Shown: positions 19,081 through 30,086, counted from the stretch's first letter. The stretch: 64,000 bases of DNA from Metallosphaera sedula DSM 5348 (GCF_000016605.1 NC_009440.1:1501789-1565788); one strand, 5' to 3'. Translations and numbers: made by a program. Notes: generated from the letters alone by a model not told the origin.

Positions 19081-19680
19081 ATGAAGTCCCTTTTCCTGGT
19101 ATCTGGTGGTCTCGATTCAACAGCGGGAATGTACAGGTTCAGGGAAATGGATTACGATTGCATGACTATCGATTACGGTCAGAGAGCATTCAAGGAGCAA
19201 GTGAAGTACGCGAGGATTAACTGCGAGAAACTTGGAAAGAGATTAATCGAGGTGAACATGAAAAAGGTGGGAGATCGTTTTAGAGAAGGGAAGTCCCTTA
19301 TTCCGCATGAACCCATCAGGCACAGGAATGCCGTGACCATCCCCTTCGCCCTAACATATGCCTCGGAAATGGGTTACTCGGCTGTTTACGTTTTCACAGT
19401 GAGTGAGGAGTGCCAGTATGAATCAAATAAGCCTGAGATTATATCTGCTCTACGGAAACTTGCCGAGGCTCTCCGCATAGGTCTGATCTTCCCATTCTTG
19501 GGGCTATCCAAAGCCCACGTCTTGAGGATGGGGATTGAGCATGGTATGGATCCCCTGAATACCTATTCATGCCTACTAGGTCATAGGGCTCATTGCGGAA
19601 GATGTTCCCAATGCGAGTCGAGAAAAATGGCATTTAAGATCGCAGGAGTAGATGATAAGACCAAGTACCTATGGCAGTAA
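19081..19680 (+). CDS. queC: 7-cyano-7-deazaguanine synthase-like (QueC)
   Basis: A 199-residue PP-loop ATP-pyrophosphatase: SGGLDST (8-14), DYGQR and ESNKPEII segments, and the QueC zinc site C-x7-C-x2-C-x2-C near residues 164-180. QueC converts carboxydeazaguanine to preQ0, the precursor of archaeosine in tRNA. It is shorter than usual (about 220-230), mainly in the central region after the PP loop. A paralogue with another nucleobase substrate is possible. The 3' end overlaps the convergent HAD-like gene by 12 bases. Confidence 0.85.
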   Translation: MKSLFLVSGGLDSTAGMYRFREMDYDCMTIDYGQRAFKEQVKYARINCEKLGKRLIEVNMKKVGDRFREGKSLIPHEPIRHRNAVTIPFALTYASEMGYSAVYVFTVSEECQYESNKPEIISALRKLAEALRIGLIFPFLGLSKAHVLRMGIEHGMDPLNTYSCLLGHRAHCGRCSQCESRKMAFKIAGVDDKTKYLWQ

Positions 19681-20160
19681 TTTCAGCCTTTCTAGAGAAC
19701 TTAGAACCTCGTTAAGATTCTTACCCTGAATGAAAGGACTGTACCTAGAACAATCTGCCCTTCTCACCACACATACTACCTTTATTCTGGAGTCGTAGAA
19801 TCTCGCTGAAAGGAGATCCAGAGGAGACGAGCCTATAATCACTAAGTTCAGGGGATCCAGCCCGTTCTCCGTTACAAGCCTCTCCGTTGGTTCCTTGGAT
19901 GGCTTAGTTCTTCCTGTGTTACACACAAATTTCTCGGCCAGCCCCACTTTCCTCAATATCTCTTGAGTGTCTTCACATGAGTAAGGGGAGAGAAGGTAAA
20001 TCCGAGCCCTAGACCTAACCTTCTCGTAAAACCCAGGCCAATCTACGTTCACTCTAGTGGTCATGGGGACTGGTACATTACCGCCCTTGTAATTGGAATA
20101 GAGGGAATCCGTCGTATCCACATCTAGGACGATACCGTCAAGCCATATCCCAAAATCCAT
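19669..20160 (-). CDS. HAD-like protein
   Basis: A 163-residue HAD-fold protein: [10 protein letters not shown] at the N terminus (motif I region), LLSPYS (motif II), KPSKEP (motif III Lys) and VIIGSSPLD (motif IV). The nucleophile region reads LDGIVLDVD, not DxDGT, and motif IV lacks the usual first Asp (GSS in place of GDS), so phosphatase activity may be altered. The substrate is unknown. It is divergent from lbpA, whose promoter lies in the 51-base gap. Confidence 0.7.
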   Translation of the reverse strand: MDFGIWLDGIVLDVDTTDSLYSNYKGGNVPVPMTTRVNVDWPGFYEKVRSRARIYLLSPYSCEDTQEILRKVGLAEKFVCNTGRTKPSKEPTERLVTENGLDPLNLVIIGSSPLDLLSARFYDSRIKVVCVVRRADCSRYSPFIQGKNLNEVLSSLERLKLLP

Positions 20161-20181
20161 GGGTTTTTTAATAAATTAAGA

Positions 20182-20189
20182 TTTATAAG
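20182..20189 (+). promoter_or_regulatory. TATA box of lbpA
   Basis: TTTATAAG, centred about 26 bases before the lbpA ATG at 20212, the standard distance from TATA to transcript start, so the mRNA should be leaderless. Confidence 0.6.
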
Positions 20190-20211
20190 TATTGATTACC
20201 GTAAATTCCAC

Positions 20212-20625
20212 ATGCAAATAAATGGCTTTTCATTCCCTGATGACCTTCTCTACGATCCGGAGAAACATGTGTGGGCAAAGCTAGAGGGTAACATTCTAAC
20301 TCTTGGTGTTACAGACTTAGGACAATACATGACTGGAAAGATATTCCAGGTATCTGCTAAAAACGTGGGAGATAAGATCAATCCTAGGACGCCAGTATTC
20401 ACGGTGGAAAGCGCCAAGTGGATAGGTAAGTTCAGGTTTCCGGTCCATGGCGAGGTGATAGAGGTAAATAGAAAGGTTTTGGATAACGCTAGCTTGCTTA
20501 ACGATGATCCATACGGGAGTTGGATTGTGAAGATCAGGGTTGACGAGATGGACAGGAATGCCTTCAAGCCCTTAAGTGAAGTGAAGGAGATATTCGAAAA
20601 GGAGGCCAGCAGAATTGCTAAGTGA
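20212..20625 (+). CDS. lbpA: Lipoate-binding protein LbpA (GcvH-like)
   Basis: A 137-residue protein of the GcvH fold with the lipoylation loop VESAKW; Lys69 is the expected lipoylated residue. LbpA proteins of sHdr organisms carry sulfur intermediates on lipoyl groups and differ from glycine-cleavage H proteins. No other glycine cleavage gene is seen in the window, while the sHdr cluster and a lipoate assembly operon are, which supports LbpA. It is transcribed leaderless and coupled to the following gene by an 11-base overlap. Confidence 0.9.
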   Translation: MQINGFSFPDDLLYDPEKHVWAKLEGNILTLGVTDLGQYMTGKIFQVSAKNVGDKINPRTPVFTVESAKWIGKFRFPVHGEVIEVNRKVLDNASLLNDDPYGSWIVKIRVDEMDRNAFKPLSEVKEIFEKEASRIAK

Positions 20626-20935
20626 CAAGGAGGTAGTGCTTCAGGCTATTGAGATGGTAGGTAAATGGGATGTGATGCTTGCTGGAATAAATGGCAATGA
20701 AATACTTATTGTCTCGAAGAGGGAGTGCCCTAACTCTCTGTCCATAGATGGTAGAAATCTTAATGTTAAGAGGTATGATCCAGATACCTACATCAATATT
20801 CTCCAGGAAGACGAGAACGTTTTTAGAAATTACAAGGTATATTACTTCGTCAAGGTCTACATGAGGAAAATTCTAGATCTCCTCGCCTATTTAGAGGTCT
20901 CAAGACTCTCTATGGACTTTAAGACGTTAGAGTAA
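20615..20935 (+). CDS. Unknown protein coupled to lbpA
   Basis: A 106-residue protein with a TTG start at 20615, GGAGG 9 bases upstream (20601-20605) and an 11-base overlap with lbpA. It has a strand-helix pattern with one cysteine (RECPNS) and a C-terminal helical part; I do not recognise a family. Tight coupling suggests it acts together with LbpA, perhaps in loading, protecting or regulating it. The 3' end overlaps a convergent membrane protein gene by 49 bases. Confidence 0.72.
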   Translation: MLSDKEVVLQAIEMVGKWDVMLAGINGNEILIVSKRECPNSLSIDGRNLNVKRYDPDTYINILQEDENVFRNYKVYYFVKVYMRKILDLLAYLEVSRLSMDFKTLE

Positions 20936-21456
20936 TCCCTTGACAGGGATATATACAGGAAGATTGATAGAAAGGTGTAATAGAGCGCAACTAATTCGAT
21001 TCCGTAGATCAGTCCTAGGTCCATCAGTTCGGCGTCATAGGGCAACAAGATCACAAGGGCCAAGCCAAGTATGCTGATCATAATCATGACCCTTACCTGA
21101 AAAGATATTGTCAATATTCTCGAAATTGTCCTATGGGCCTTCTCGAACCTGTTGATGCTATCCCCGATCTCACTAAGCTGGCTCCTTATATCTCCAATTC
21201 TAGTTCTCATGAAATCCAGCAGGTCCCTATCATTCATTCCAACCAGTGACCCAATTAGGCTCTGTTGAACCAGGTCGTTATCTGAAACGAAACTAACAAT
21301 TTGCTTGAAGGTGTATAGTAGAAAAAGATCTTCAACCTTCTGCGACGCCGGTTCTAGTTTCCTCACAAGTCTTTGAAGACCGTAGTATGAGAGCGTTAAT
21401 TCCAACAGGATTATTAGCGAAAATAAAAGCGCCTCCTGGACAAATGTTGTAGCCAT
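20887..21456 (-). CDS. Membrane protein of unknown function
   Basis: A 189-residue protein with an N-terminal membrane segment (about 8-28), a soluble part (30-115) with a coiled-coil-like stretch, and two or three membrane segments at 118-180. It starts immediately after the stop of the winged-helix gene, so the two are co-transcribed. A regulator plus membrane protein pair suggests a membrane-stress or envelope switch, inferred. Confidence 0.75.
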   Translation of the reverse strand: MATTFVQEALLFSLIILLELTLSYYGLQRLVRKLEPASQKVEDLFLLYTFKQIVSFVSDNDLVQQSLIGSLVGMNDRDLLDFMRTRIGDIRSQLSEIGDSINRFEKAHRTISRILTISFQVRVMIMISILGLALVILLPYDAELMDLGLIYGIELVALYYTFLSIFLYISLSRDYSNVLKSIESLETSK

Positions 21457-21741
21457 CTAAGATAATTCGTTCAGCGTTGAATTTAAGAGTTCATCCAATC
21501 TCAGCTCAAGTTTTCTGATTTCCCTGAAGTTAGAAAGGATCTGCTGTCCCTTCTCGGTAAGCACAAATGAACTATCTTTCTGTTTAATCAGTCCCTTATC
21601 CTTTAGTATGGATAGGTATTTCTCTGTTAGCCCTTCGCTCAGATTTGCATTCTTCATGATTGAGGACTTACTACCGCTACCACTACTAACAACCTCGAGG
21701 ATATCGGCAATTATTTCTATAGAAGTCCTTCGTGATCTCAT
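21457..21741 (-). CDS. Winged-helix DNA-binding protein
   Basis: A 94-residue winged-helix protein of the small Sulfolobales type: NANLSEGLTEKYLSILKDKGLI forms the HTH (about 35-56), followed by a hairpin wing (DSSFVLTEKG) and a C-terminal dimerisation helix. The ATG is at 21741. Probable regulator of itself and the membrane gene behind it. Two TGATTGGCCAG copies lie upstream (21789-21799 and 21839-21849). Confidence 0.82.
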   Translation of the reverse strand: MRSRRTSIEIIADILEVVSSGSGSKSSIMKNANLSEGLTEKYLSILKDKGLIKQKDSSFVLTEKGQQILSNFREIRKLELRLDELLNSTLNELS

Positions 21742-21991
21742 GAATGAATATTACCTTTGTTCTTTTTAAGTATTTCCATTACACATCATGATTGGCCAGG
21801 CTAACAAGATGTAAAAATTCAAAAGGACTAGTAGATCTTGATTGGCCAGTTTCAGCACAAGAAGGGGTTAGACTGGTTATCCAAATAAGGATATTTATGG
21901 GGAAAAACTGCATTGAAATCTTTAGACTTGTTCTAATCTTCGATCAAAATTGCTATCTATTTGACAGAAACAAGCTCGACCTGAGAATCTC

Positions 21992-22606
21992 TTACGTCTT
22001 CGATGATCCTGATTGGGATTGATTCTGTTTCGCTGTTAAGGACATTAGGTTCTTTATTACCTCTGCGTCTTTCTCTCCACGATATTTACCGATCAACTCC
22101 ACTAATTTCTCTAGTTCATCATTCGACGTCTCCTTCTCAAGTGTCTGAATCAGTTTCCCGAATAACTCCTTGCTTAGAAGCTCCATCATCTCGGTGTACT
22201 CAGGAATGGTGAGCTCAGGGACTTCGGAAAGAAGCTGAATGTAACCTGTGGACACTATTCTAAGCCCCTTTTCCACAAGGTTAGATATCTCCTCAGGCTT
22301 AGGTCTCTCTTGAGTTGAACCGAGGGATTTAAGCGATTCGAGAAATTTGGTTAACCTATACCTCTGGAACTCCAGCGAAATCATTGCGTTCCTGACGTTC
22401 TTACTCGCTATATACCTTATTTCGCCTGAATCCCTCACGACCAAAACGTACTGGGAGAAGTATAAATCCTCAATAAGTTTCACGATGGAGTCCCTACTAA
22501 GAAATGGAGATAGCGTGGTAAAGAGTTGATCAATGGATACTCCTCCATAACCCTCCTTAGCTATTGCCACCAGAACTGTCCTGTGCTTCTTGTCAAGAAA
22601 GTCCAT
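21992..22606 (-). CDS. Unknown protein with N-terminal winged-helix-like domain
   Basis: A 204-residue protein: residues 1-75 look like a winged helix (GGVSIDQLF, SRDSIVKLIEDL, RDSGEIRYIAS as wing), followed by a long helical, Glu/Lys-rich region and a Gln/Ser-rich tail. No membrane segment. Possibly a regulator; I cannot name the family. Confidence 0.72.
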   Translation of the reverse strand: MDFLDKKHRTVLVAIAKEGYGGVSIDQLFTTLSPFLSRDSIVKLIEDLYFSQYVLVVRDSGEIRYIASKNVRNAMISLEFQRYRLTKFLESLKSLGSTQERPKPEEISNLVEKGLRIVSTGYIQLLSEVPELTIPEYTEMMELLSKELFGKLIQTLEKETSNDELEKLVELIGKYRGEKDAEVIKNLMSLTAKQNQSQSGSSKT

Positions 22607-22725
22607 GTGAAAATTCTATAATCTTGAATAAAGAAATTAGCTATTTCCCGAGGAAGGTGCTCTATCCTAAAACGCGGAAAGTGTAACTGGAATAGTTTTA
22701 TCGCCTAAGCGAGCTACTACACCTG

Positions 22726-23694
22726 ATGCAAAGCTTTGAAGTGAGTGCTCCGGGGAAGGTCCTGTGGATCGGGAGCTACTCGGTGGTATTTGGTGGGATA
22801 TCGCATGTCATTGCAATTGACAAGAGGGTTAGGTGTAGATGTGAGGAGTCGGAAAGACTAGAATTTATAACGTCGTATGGTAACTTCTCCGAAGGCCAGA
22901 ACGAACTCATAGACAGTGTGCTCAACGAGGTTAGAACAATCTACGATATTCCCCGCTTGAGGGTATATCTCATAAACGATCCTGCATTTCAGATAGATGG
23001 GAAGAAAACTGGGTTAGGGAGCTCATCTGCAGGGACAGTGGCATTGACGGCTTGCCTCAGTTACGCCGTAACTGGAAAGTTTGATGTGGACCTGGTGTAC
23101 AAACTTTCACAGAGGGCGAACTATAGACGACAGAAGGGAATTGGTAGCGGTTTCGATATAGCTGCGGCGACCTACGGTAGCGTGATATACAGGAGATACA
23201 ATGACATCAACAAGGTTGATTCTGTGGTGGAAAGGCTAGACATCCCACAAAACATACAGATACTTCTAGGTTTTACGGGAAGGAGTGCCAGCACAGTGAA
23301 TCTAGTAAGGAGGTTTGAGGACACCAAGAACAATCCAAGGTTTAAGGAACTAATGAGTGAGATTGAGATAGATAATGAAATCGCAATAAAGCTGTTGAGG
23401 TTAGGGAAAATTGATGCTGCAGTTCCACACATAAAGCTGGCTAGACAGAACTTGAACCTGCTTTCGAAAGAGGTGGTAGGAGTGGAAATTGAAACAGAAG
23501 AGGATAGAAAGCTCATGAGCTTAGCCGAGAAAAACGGCGCCTTGATATCCCTGATGCCCGGGGCAGGTGGAGGAGATCTCATACTAGCTCTAGGGGAGAA
23601 CCTTGCGAGAGTCAAGGAGACTTGGGAGAGGATGAGCATTAGAACCATTAATGTGAAACAAGATGAAGGTGTGAAAATTGAAGCTAGAAGCTGA
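22726..23694 (+). CDS. Phosphomevalonate kinase
   Basis: A 322-residue GHMP kinase: [11 protein letters not shown] at the N terminus, [10 protein letters not shown]-loop (about 97-105) and MPGAGGGD near 275. It phosphorylates mevalonate 5-phosphate. Sulfolobales, unlike most archaea, use this with diphosphomevalonate decarboxylase; the next gene, overlapping by 17 bases, is that decarboxylase. The mevalonate kinase is elsewhere in the window (47347-48297). Confidence 0.9.
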   Translation: MQSFEVSAPGKVLWIGSYSVVFGGISHVIAIDKRVRCRCEESERLEFITSYGNFSEGQNELIDSVLNEVRTIYDIPRLRVYLINDPAFQIDGKKTGLGSSSAGTVALTACLSYAVTGKFDVDLVYKLSQRANYRRQKGIGSGFDIAAATYGSVIYRRYNDINKVDSVVERLDIPQNIQILLGFTGRSASTVNLVRRFEDTKNNPRFKELMSEIEIDNEIAIKLLRLGKIDAAVPHIKLARQNLNLLSKEVVGVEIETEEDRKLMSLAEKNGALISLMPGAGGGDLILALGENLARVKETWERMSIRTINVKQDEGVKIEARS

Positions 23695-24649
23695 GGCAGT
23701 AGCGCCATCCAACATTGCCATAGTAAAGTACTGGGGAAAAAGAGATAGGGAACTAAACCTACCCTTAAACTCCTCCCTTTCCATATCCCTGGACTCACTG
23801 TGGGTTAGATCCAGGGTGATATTTGATGAGTCCCTTGATAAGGATGAGGTAATCATAAACGGTAAAAGGTTAAGCGAAAACGAGGTAAGGGAGTACGCTG
23901 GAAGAGTCTTAAGGAGGTTCAGGGACCTATACGGAAAAGAGTTATTTGCAAGGGTAGAGTCCACAACCAATTTTCCCAGCTCAGCTGGATTAGCGTCATC
24001 AGCGGCAGGAATTGCAGCTCTGACCTATGCCTCAAATGCAGCCTTGGGACTTGGATTAAGTAATCGAGAACTTTCCAAGATTGCCAGAGTTGGATCAGGG
24101 AGTGCTTGCAGGAGTATGTTCGGCGGATTTGTAAAGTGGAATAGGGGTGAGCTAGAGAGTGGAGATGATTCTTTCTGCGAGGAAATTTTCCCTCCTGATC
24201 ATTGGCCAGATCTTGTGGATATTATACCTATTTTCGGAGAGGAGAAAAAGAAGGTGTCCTCGAGAACGGGAATGGAGAACACTGCTACTAGTTCTGCTCT
24301 AATGAGATGCAGACTTCAATTCATAGAGGAAACATTCAACGAAGTCATTGACGCTATTAGAACTAAGAATGCGGGTAAGTTCTTTCAACTAACAATGAGA
24401 CACAGCAACAGTATGCATGCAGTAATCCTAGATTCGTGGCCTCCCATGAACTATCTTAACGAGAAATCGTTCAGGGTGATGGAATGGGTGGTTGAGTTCG
24501 GTAAGGCTGCATATACCTTTGACGCTGGGCCTAATCCTCATATATTCGTACTGGAAAAGGACGTGGATGAGGTCTTGAAATTTTTAAACGAAATTGGGAG
24601 CACGAAGACCATTGTAAGCAGGGTAGGCAAAGGTCCCTATCTGATCTAG
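23678..24649 (+). CDS. mvaD: Diphosphomevalonate decarboxylase
   Basis: A 323-residue GHMP enzyme with [16 protein letters not shown] at residues 8-23 (the diagnostic N-terminal motif), [11 protein letters not shown] (about 91-101), and FDAGPNPH near the C terminus. It makes isopentenyl diphosphate for archaeal lipids. The start is TTG at 23678, inside the 3' end of phosphomevalonate kinase. Confidence 0.93.
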   Translation: MKLEAEAVAPSNIAIVKYWGKRDRELNLPLNSSLSISLDSLWVRSRVIFDESLDKDEVIINGKRLSENEVREYAGRVLRRFRDLYGKELFARVESTTNFPSSAGLASSAAGIAALTYASNAALGLGLSNRELSKIARVGSGSACRSMFGGFVKWNRGELESGDDSFCEEIFPPDHWPDLVDIIPIFGEEKKKVSSRTGMENTATSSALMRCRLQFIEETFNEVIDAIRTKNAGKFFQLTMRHSNSMHAVILDSWPPMNYLNEKSFRVMEWVVEFGKAAYTFDAGPNPHIFVLEKDVDEVLKFLNEIGSTKTIVSRVGKGPYLI

Positions 24650-24682
24650 CTCCCTAGAGTTCTGTTAACCCAAGGCATATAT

Positions 24683-25905
24683 CTAGTCCTTACATTCGCT
24701 CAATATCTTCTCATATTTTCTTCCCAGATCGTCTCTGCTCACGTGATATCCCACTACCACTTTCCTTATTTCGCTCAGTGAACCAATCAAGGGAGATACC
24801 CTTTTCAACCTTTCCACTCCATGAGGGGTGAGTATATAAACAGCCTCATCCTTCTCCTCCCTATATGGAACATCGTTGAATTCGTGATAAATGAGGAGAC
24901 CACCCGACGATCTCATATCCTCACGTATCTCCTGTTTTATCGACTCCAATTTCTCAATGCAGTTAGGACTGGGTTCTATCTTGATTCTCCTGAAACCTTG
25001 CCTATACATTATGGCATCGCGTAACTCACGCCTGACATGTTGTAGCTTGGAAATCACAAAATTATCATCGAATACTAAAAAATCCTCCACTTCCACTGGC
25101 ATCTCTATGATCCCATCCCTAAGTAACTGGGCTATAGCCTGTGAAAGAATAGCGTTATACATTCCAACAACACTGTGGAAATACACGTTCTGAAACATGT
25201 ACATCCTTGCAAGGAGAAATTGCTCCACTATGGGCAAGACTTTGCCTAGAACAACCAACATGTCATTCTCGAAATATAGAAATCTCTTCATTCTCTCGAT
25301 GTCGAACTGCCCATATTCCACGCCTGCATAATATGAATCCCTGAGAAGGTAATCGCTCCTATCTGCGTCGATGAAATTGGAAATTATTAGATGAGCTAAT
25401 TTCTCTTCCCTGTTACGCGGTGTCTCCATCAGCACTCTAGTGACGAACTTGACGGGGTCCTCAAATGTCTTGAAATTCTTCTCCAGGTCAGATGCGAGAC
25501 CCTTCTCAATCAGTTGAGTGCCTAGAATTACGTGGGTTTTCTTATCTTTCTCAAACACATCTACGCCATAAACCTGCCTCGCGACCTGAAGGGCGTTCTC
25601 GAAGGTGTGGGAGAAGGGAAGGTGACCCACGTCATGGAGCATCGCAGTTACAGCTATCAGTTCCATGACCTCTTGGTCTAACTCGAGGGAGGAATTTTCC
25701 CGGATGTACTTTAGGAACTCAAGGGAAAGGTGCATGACCCCGAGGCTATGCTCAAAACGCGTATGGTTCATCCCGGGGTACACCATGTAAGCTAAGGCAG
25801 TCTGCTTCACGTATCTTAGACGCTGAAAAAGGGGATTTGATACGATGGGAAGTAGCCTATCTGGTACCTCTATGTAACCATGAACTGGATCTCTTATTAA
25901 TTTCA

Positions 25906-25906
<1 letters not shown>
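24683..25906 (-). CDS. HD-domain phosphohydrolase
   Basis: A 407-residue SAMHD1/dGTPase-like protein: DPVHGYI at the N terminus, HTRFEHSLGV (His ligand) and LHDVGHLPFSHTFE (HD pair) are intact, and an AHLIISNFIDADRSDYLLRD segment carries the second Asp. It likely cleaves nucleotides such as dNTPs. It is encoded directly after a nucleoside phosphorylase, with 1 base overlap (TAATG), which fits nucleotide salvage. Confidence 0.9.
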
Positions 25907-26622
<716 letters not shown>

Positions 26623-26731
26623 CTAGCATATCCCTTCATGGAACTTTTAAGATTAGCGTAGACTTGATATGGCCATTCCCATCGTGTCTTAGAATACGAT
26701 TTTATACAACCACGTATAAATCTAATTAGTG

Positions 26732-27274
26732 ATGGAAAAGAATGAAAAGGTTGTCGTAGATCTTGAGGGAAATAGTGTTAGATTTAACGGAGTTCCAGAG
26801 TCCTTTAGGGTTAACTCCATCCACGTTTCACCTCCCATGGACGGGTTAGTTCATTTTTACATCGAGGACAAACAACTGGTTCTCTCGCTTACTGAAGAGG
26901 AGTTAACCGAGGTCCTCTCCAGAGCAAGAAAAGAGGAGATCACTCCCTCACAAAAGGATTTTGAGATATCGCAGATAGGGCTGGTATATAAACTTCTCGT
27001 GGATTCACTTGAGGTGATCAATGTCTCCGATTGGTCCTTACAGACAATGTTCACCATAGTTAATGGGGAAAGGGCAAAGCTCACAATAGGCCCAAATTGC
27101 GAGTATAACGACTGCGTCTACCTAGCTCTCTTCTCGGCAAACGGGTTCATCTACTATCTTAAGATAAGGTTCTCAGACGGCTCCTTTGAGGTCTCAGTCT
27201 TCAGGATTACCCCATCGGTTCTGGAAAACGAGCTTGTGTTCCATATGCTTAACAAGACGTTTAGATTATACTAG
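26732..27274 (+). CDS. Hypothetical protein
   Basis: A 180-residue, strand-rich soluble protein of no recognised family, containing two cysteines in NCEYNDCVY. ATG 26732 was chosen over GTG 26729. A TATA-like CGTATAAATC lies about 20 bases upstream, so the mRNA is leaderless or nearly so. Confidence 0.65.
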   Translation: MEKNEKVVVDLEGNSVRFNGVPESFRVNSIHVSPPMDGLVHFYIEDKQLVLSLTEEELTEVLSRARKEEITPSQKDFEISQIGLVYKLLVDSLEVINVSDWSLQTMFTIVNGERAKLTIGPNCEYNDCVYLALFSANGFIYYLKIRFSDGSFEVSVFRITPSVLENELVFHMLNKTFRLY

Positions 27275-27329
27275 CTTTACTTTTACTTTGGAACTAAAGA
27301 AGGAACTGCATAAAGAAAGGTTTTAAAAA

Positions 27330-27548
27330 ATGAGACCTTACTATTATCTTATGAAAGAAAGAGAGGTCGAGGCAAAGAGGCTCGTGGGAAAGAAACAGGT
27401 TAGAGGAAAGGTTTATGAATACGAGTACTACACTCTTCCTCTAAACCTATATATTCCAAAGTCAATGGTAGAAAAATTCGGAAAAAGATACATGCTACAG
27501 GTGGACGAGGACACAGGAACAATAACAATAAAACCTAGAACCAGCTGA
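27330..27548 (+). CDS. Small AbrB-like protein
   Basis: A 72-residue protein; its second half (LPLNLYIPKSMVEKFG, then TGTITIKP) fits the swapped-hairpin pattern of AbrB/SpoVT-type DNA-binding proteins, with a basic N-terminal part. Could be a chromatin or transcription factor. An alternative ATG at 27351 would remove the first seven residues. Family assignment is by pattern only. Confidence 0.6.
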   Translation: MRPYYYLMKEREVEAKRLVGKKQVRGKVYEYEYYTLPLNLYIPKSMVEKFGKRYMLQVDEDTGTITIKPRTS

Positions 27549-27550
27549 GC

Positions 27551-28408
27551 TCATTTCCTCACTATTTTGGTCAAGATATCTCTTATTTCATACGGTGTCT
27601 TAGCCACAGGTATATCGGCTTTCTTGAATGCCTCTATCTTGCTTTCAAATGTTCCCATCCCCATGTAGACCACTGCCCCTGCATGACCCATCCTTTTCTC
27701 CCTCGGGGCAGTTAGCCCGGCGATATAACCCACGATGGGTTTCTTGATCTTTCCCTCCTTCTTCAGTTGTGCCACCCTTTCCTCCATCGTTCCCCCTATC
27801 TCTCCTATGATCACGATGGCCTCAGTGTTATTGTCCTTGTCGAACTCTTGAACGACCTCCTGAAGCTGAGTCCCAATTATGGGATCTCCCCCTATTCCTA
27901 TGACCGTGGACTGGCCCAGATCCCCAACAAGATGGGATACCTCGTAGGTTAGGGTACCAGACCTGGACACTATACCCACTGTACCTTTTCTGAAATATTT
28001 CGCTGGCAATATTCCTAGCAATGACTCACCAGGTACTATGAGCCCTGGGCAGTTAGGTCCAATTATCCTAGTACCCCTAGCCCTAGCATACCTAACAAAT
28101 TTAGCCACGTCAACGACGGGTATGTGTTCTGTGATAACCGTGACCAACTTTATCCCAGCATCTACTGCCTCATACACGGCCTCACTGGCGAAACGTGCAG
28201 GAACGAAGATTATTGACGCATCTATTTCATGCTCCTTGACAGCTTCCTTGACAGTGTCATAGACCGGAACTCCGTTCACCTGGGTTCCTCCTTTCCCCGG
28301 AGTGACTCCAGCTACAATCTTCGTTCCATACTTCAGCATCATTGAGGTATGGAAGCTTCCTTCCTTCCCTGTGATTCCTTGAACAAGAACCCTAGTCTGT
28401 GAATTTAT
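27551..28408 (-). CDS. sucD: Succinyl-CoA ligase alpha subunit, apparent AUA start
   Basis: With the first normal start (ATG 28342) the protein would have 263 residues and lack its N-terminal CoA-binding strand and loop. The sequence upstream, in frame and open, encodes exactly that: [16 protein letters not shown]. The only candidate codon is ATA at 28406-28408, which overlaps the sucC stop as ATAA, the same geometry as the common ATGA overlap. I therefore place the start there (285 residues). The phosphorylated His lies in RMGHAGA. Sequencing error is the main alternative. The enzyme makes ATP or GTP from succinyl-CoA in the citric acid cycle. Confidence 0.85.
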   Translation of the reverse strand: MNSQTRVLVQGITGKEGSFHTSMMLKYGTKIVAGVTPGKGGTQVNGVPVYDTVKEAVKEHEIDASIIFVPARFASEAVYEAVDAGIKLVTVITEHIPVVDVAKFVRYARARGTRIIGPNCPGLIVPGESLLGILPAKYFRKGTVGIVSRSGTLTYEVSHLVGDLGQSTVIGIGGDPIIGTQLQEVVQEFDKDNNTEAIVIIGEIGGTMEERVAQLKKEGKIKKPIVGYIAGLTAPREKRMGHAGAVVYMGMGTFESKIEAFKKADIPVAKTPYEIRDILTKIVRK

Positions 28409-29418
28409 GAACGTAGGGCATCACCTATTGCGGTTAATGCATCTTCGTAAACTCTTATCCCTTGACTTTGGAGTATTTTCTTCCCTTCATCCTCATTCGT
28501 ACCAGTTAACCTGACGTAAATGGGTTTGTTTATCTTACGATAGGCCTCCACTATCCCCTTAGCTACCTCATCACACCTAGTTATTCCACCGAAAATGTTA
28601 ATCACTATCTTTTTCACCTTGGGGTTACTTCCAACCCTGATCACCGCAGACGCAACCTTTTCGGTATCTGCACCCCCTCCTACATCTAGGAAATCAGCCG
28701 GATTTCCCCCCATTAGTTTCACGAGATCCATGGTCGCCATTGTAAGACCTGCGCCATTACCCACTATGCCCACGTCTCCCTCGAGTTCGACGTAGGAATC
28801 CGCTGGAACTTTCTCCCTCTGTAGCTCCTTTAACAGTTCTTCGTGTCTATACAGTGCGTTATCATCTAGGATTACCTTGGAGTCGAGAGCCAGAGGACCG
28901 TTCTCCGTGATGGCGAGCGGATTAATCTCAGCCAATTCAGCGTCGTACTCCAAGATTAGCCTGAGTAAACCTTCTATGACCCCTCCGAGACCCCTATACC
29001 CAACATATTTCTCGATTGCATCCACATCGTACCTCATTAATTTTCTATCTATGGGGATAACAAAAGTCTTGACGTCCTTACTCTCCTCAATGTTTATCCC
29101 ACCAAATGGGGATGCCACTATCATCGGGTTCCCAGTCTCTCGATCCATCATAGCTGAAAGGTATATTTCCCTGGTGTGCGGGACAAATTCCTCTATCAAG
29201 AATGTGTTTATACCTTCCTTCATGAGTTCTTGAATCGTGCCGTAACTGTCCTCAGTTACCCTAACAAGCCCCCTCTTTCCCCTACCGCCCTCAAGTAGTT
29301 GTGACTTAACCACCACCTTCCCTTGAACGTGAACAGGGGACTTCACCACCTGTCCGCGAGGCACTGGGATGTTAACGAGCGAAAAAAGCCTCTTTCCCTC
29401 ATACTCGTAAAGCTTCAT
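28405..29418 (-). CDS. sucC: Succinyl-CoA ligase beta subunit
   Basis: A 337-residue ATP-grasp protein: YEGKRLF at the N terminus, [24 protein letters not shown] (metal-binding Glu-Asn) and [13 protein letters not shown] (phosphate and CoA region). It is somewhat shorter than the bacterial subunit (about 388), as usual in Sulfolobales. It starts 2 bases after the Nth-like gene and overlaps sucD. Confidence 0.94.
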   Translation of the reverse strand: MKLYEYEGKRLFSLVNIPVPRGQVVKSPVHVQGKVVVKSQLLEGGRGKRGLVRVTEDSYGTIQELMKEGINTFLIEEFVPHTREIYLSAMMDRETGNPMIVASPFGGINIEESKDVKTFVIPIDRKLMRYDVDAIEKYVGYRGLGGVIEGLLRLILEYDAELAEINPLAITENGPLALDSKVILDDNALYRHEELLKELQREKVPADSYVELEGDVGIVGNGAGLTMATMDLVKLMGGNPADFLDVGGGADTEKVASAVIRVGSNPKVKKIVINIFGGITRCDEVAKGIVEAYRKINKPIYVRLTGTNEDEGKKILQSQGIRVYEDALTAIGDALRS

Positions 29419-29420
29419 GG

Positions 29421-30086
29421 TTATCTATAATTATATTCGCATACTTGTTTAAGAAAGCATCTATCACACTTAGGCTTGGTTAGTAAACAAAAAGCTTTTC
29501 CAACAGCACCTAAACCAGCATGCAAAATCTTATACAAGTATAGGTCCTGTTGAACATTATGGTAGACGAAGTTGGGTAAGTCACGTTTCTTCATTTCCTG
29601 CCCAGTTACCCTCCCTAGTACCCTCCTAGAATATTCAGTGTTTGGGAATACAGGTTGATGACCCGCGAAGAGAAGGATGGAATCAGCGGTCTCCTCACCG
29701 ACGCCCTCTTGGGTCAGAAGTAGAGGCCTCCTCTCAAGCAACAGGACTTTGTTTAGACCACCCATTTCCTTAACAAATTTAGCGAAGTTCAGAACCCTTC
29801 TAGCCTTAGTCCTGTAGAAATTGATGGGTCTGAAATAGCTCTCTAAAGTCGGGAGATCCAGCTCTGCTATGGAGTCCACCTTGGCAAGTCCGTGTTCCTC
29901 CAGTGTCCCAATTACCCTCTTTACTGATTCCCACTTGGTCAATTGGACAAGAAAGGCTGAGATCACAATCTTATCGGCTGAATCGAAGCCATCCCACCAC
30001 TCATAGGATTTGGGATCGGTAATAACCCAGCCTGTGTGTCTTATGACTTCCTTATTCCCCTCAAAGAGCTTAACGAGTTCATTCAA
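29421..30086 (-). CDS. Endonuclease III-like HhH-GPD protein lacking the usual catalytic Asp
   Basis: A 221-residue HhH-GPD fold protein with the hairpin [11 protein letters not shown] and an intact iron-sulfur loop C-x6-C-x2-C-x5-C at the C terminus. The bifunctional Lys of EndoIII is Glu here, as in monofunctional MagIII-like glycosylases, and the catalytic Asp of the VVDxY segment aligns with Thr in PNTEYSRRV. It may therefore bind damage without cutting, or use another residue. It is transcribed between a glycosyltransferase-like gene and sucC. Confidence 0.8.
   Translation of the reverse strand: MNELVKLFEGNKEVIRHTGWVITDPKSYEWWDGFDSADKIVISAFLVQLTKWESVKRVIGTLEEHGLAKVDSIAELDLPTLESYFRPINFYRTKARRVLNFAKFVKEMGGLNKVLLLERRPLLLTQEGVGEETADSILLFAGHQPVFPNTEYSRRVLGRVTGQEMKKRDLPNFVYHNVQQDLYLYKILHAGLGAVGKAFCLLTKPKCDRCFLKQVCEYNYR

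Noticed and set aside
20212-20625. GcvH of a glycine cleavage system
   Set aside because: No other glycine cleavage gene is near, and the sHdr and lipoate assembly genes are; LbpA fits better.
21792-22022. 76-codon frame between the winged-helix gene and the 204-residue gene
   Set aside because: No SD, TATA or family pattern and it runs into the 3' end of another gene.
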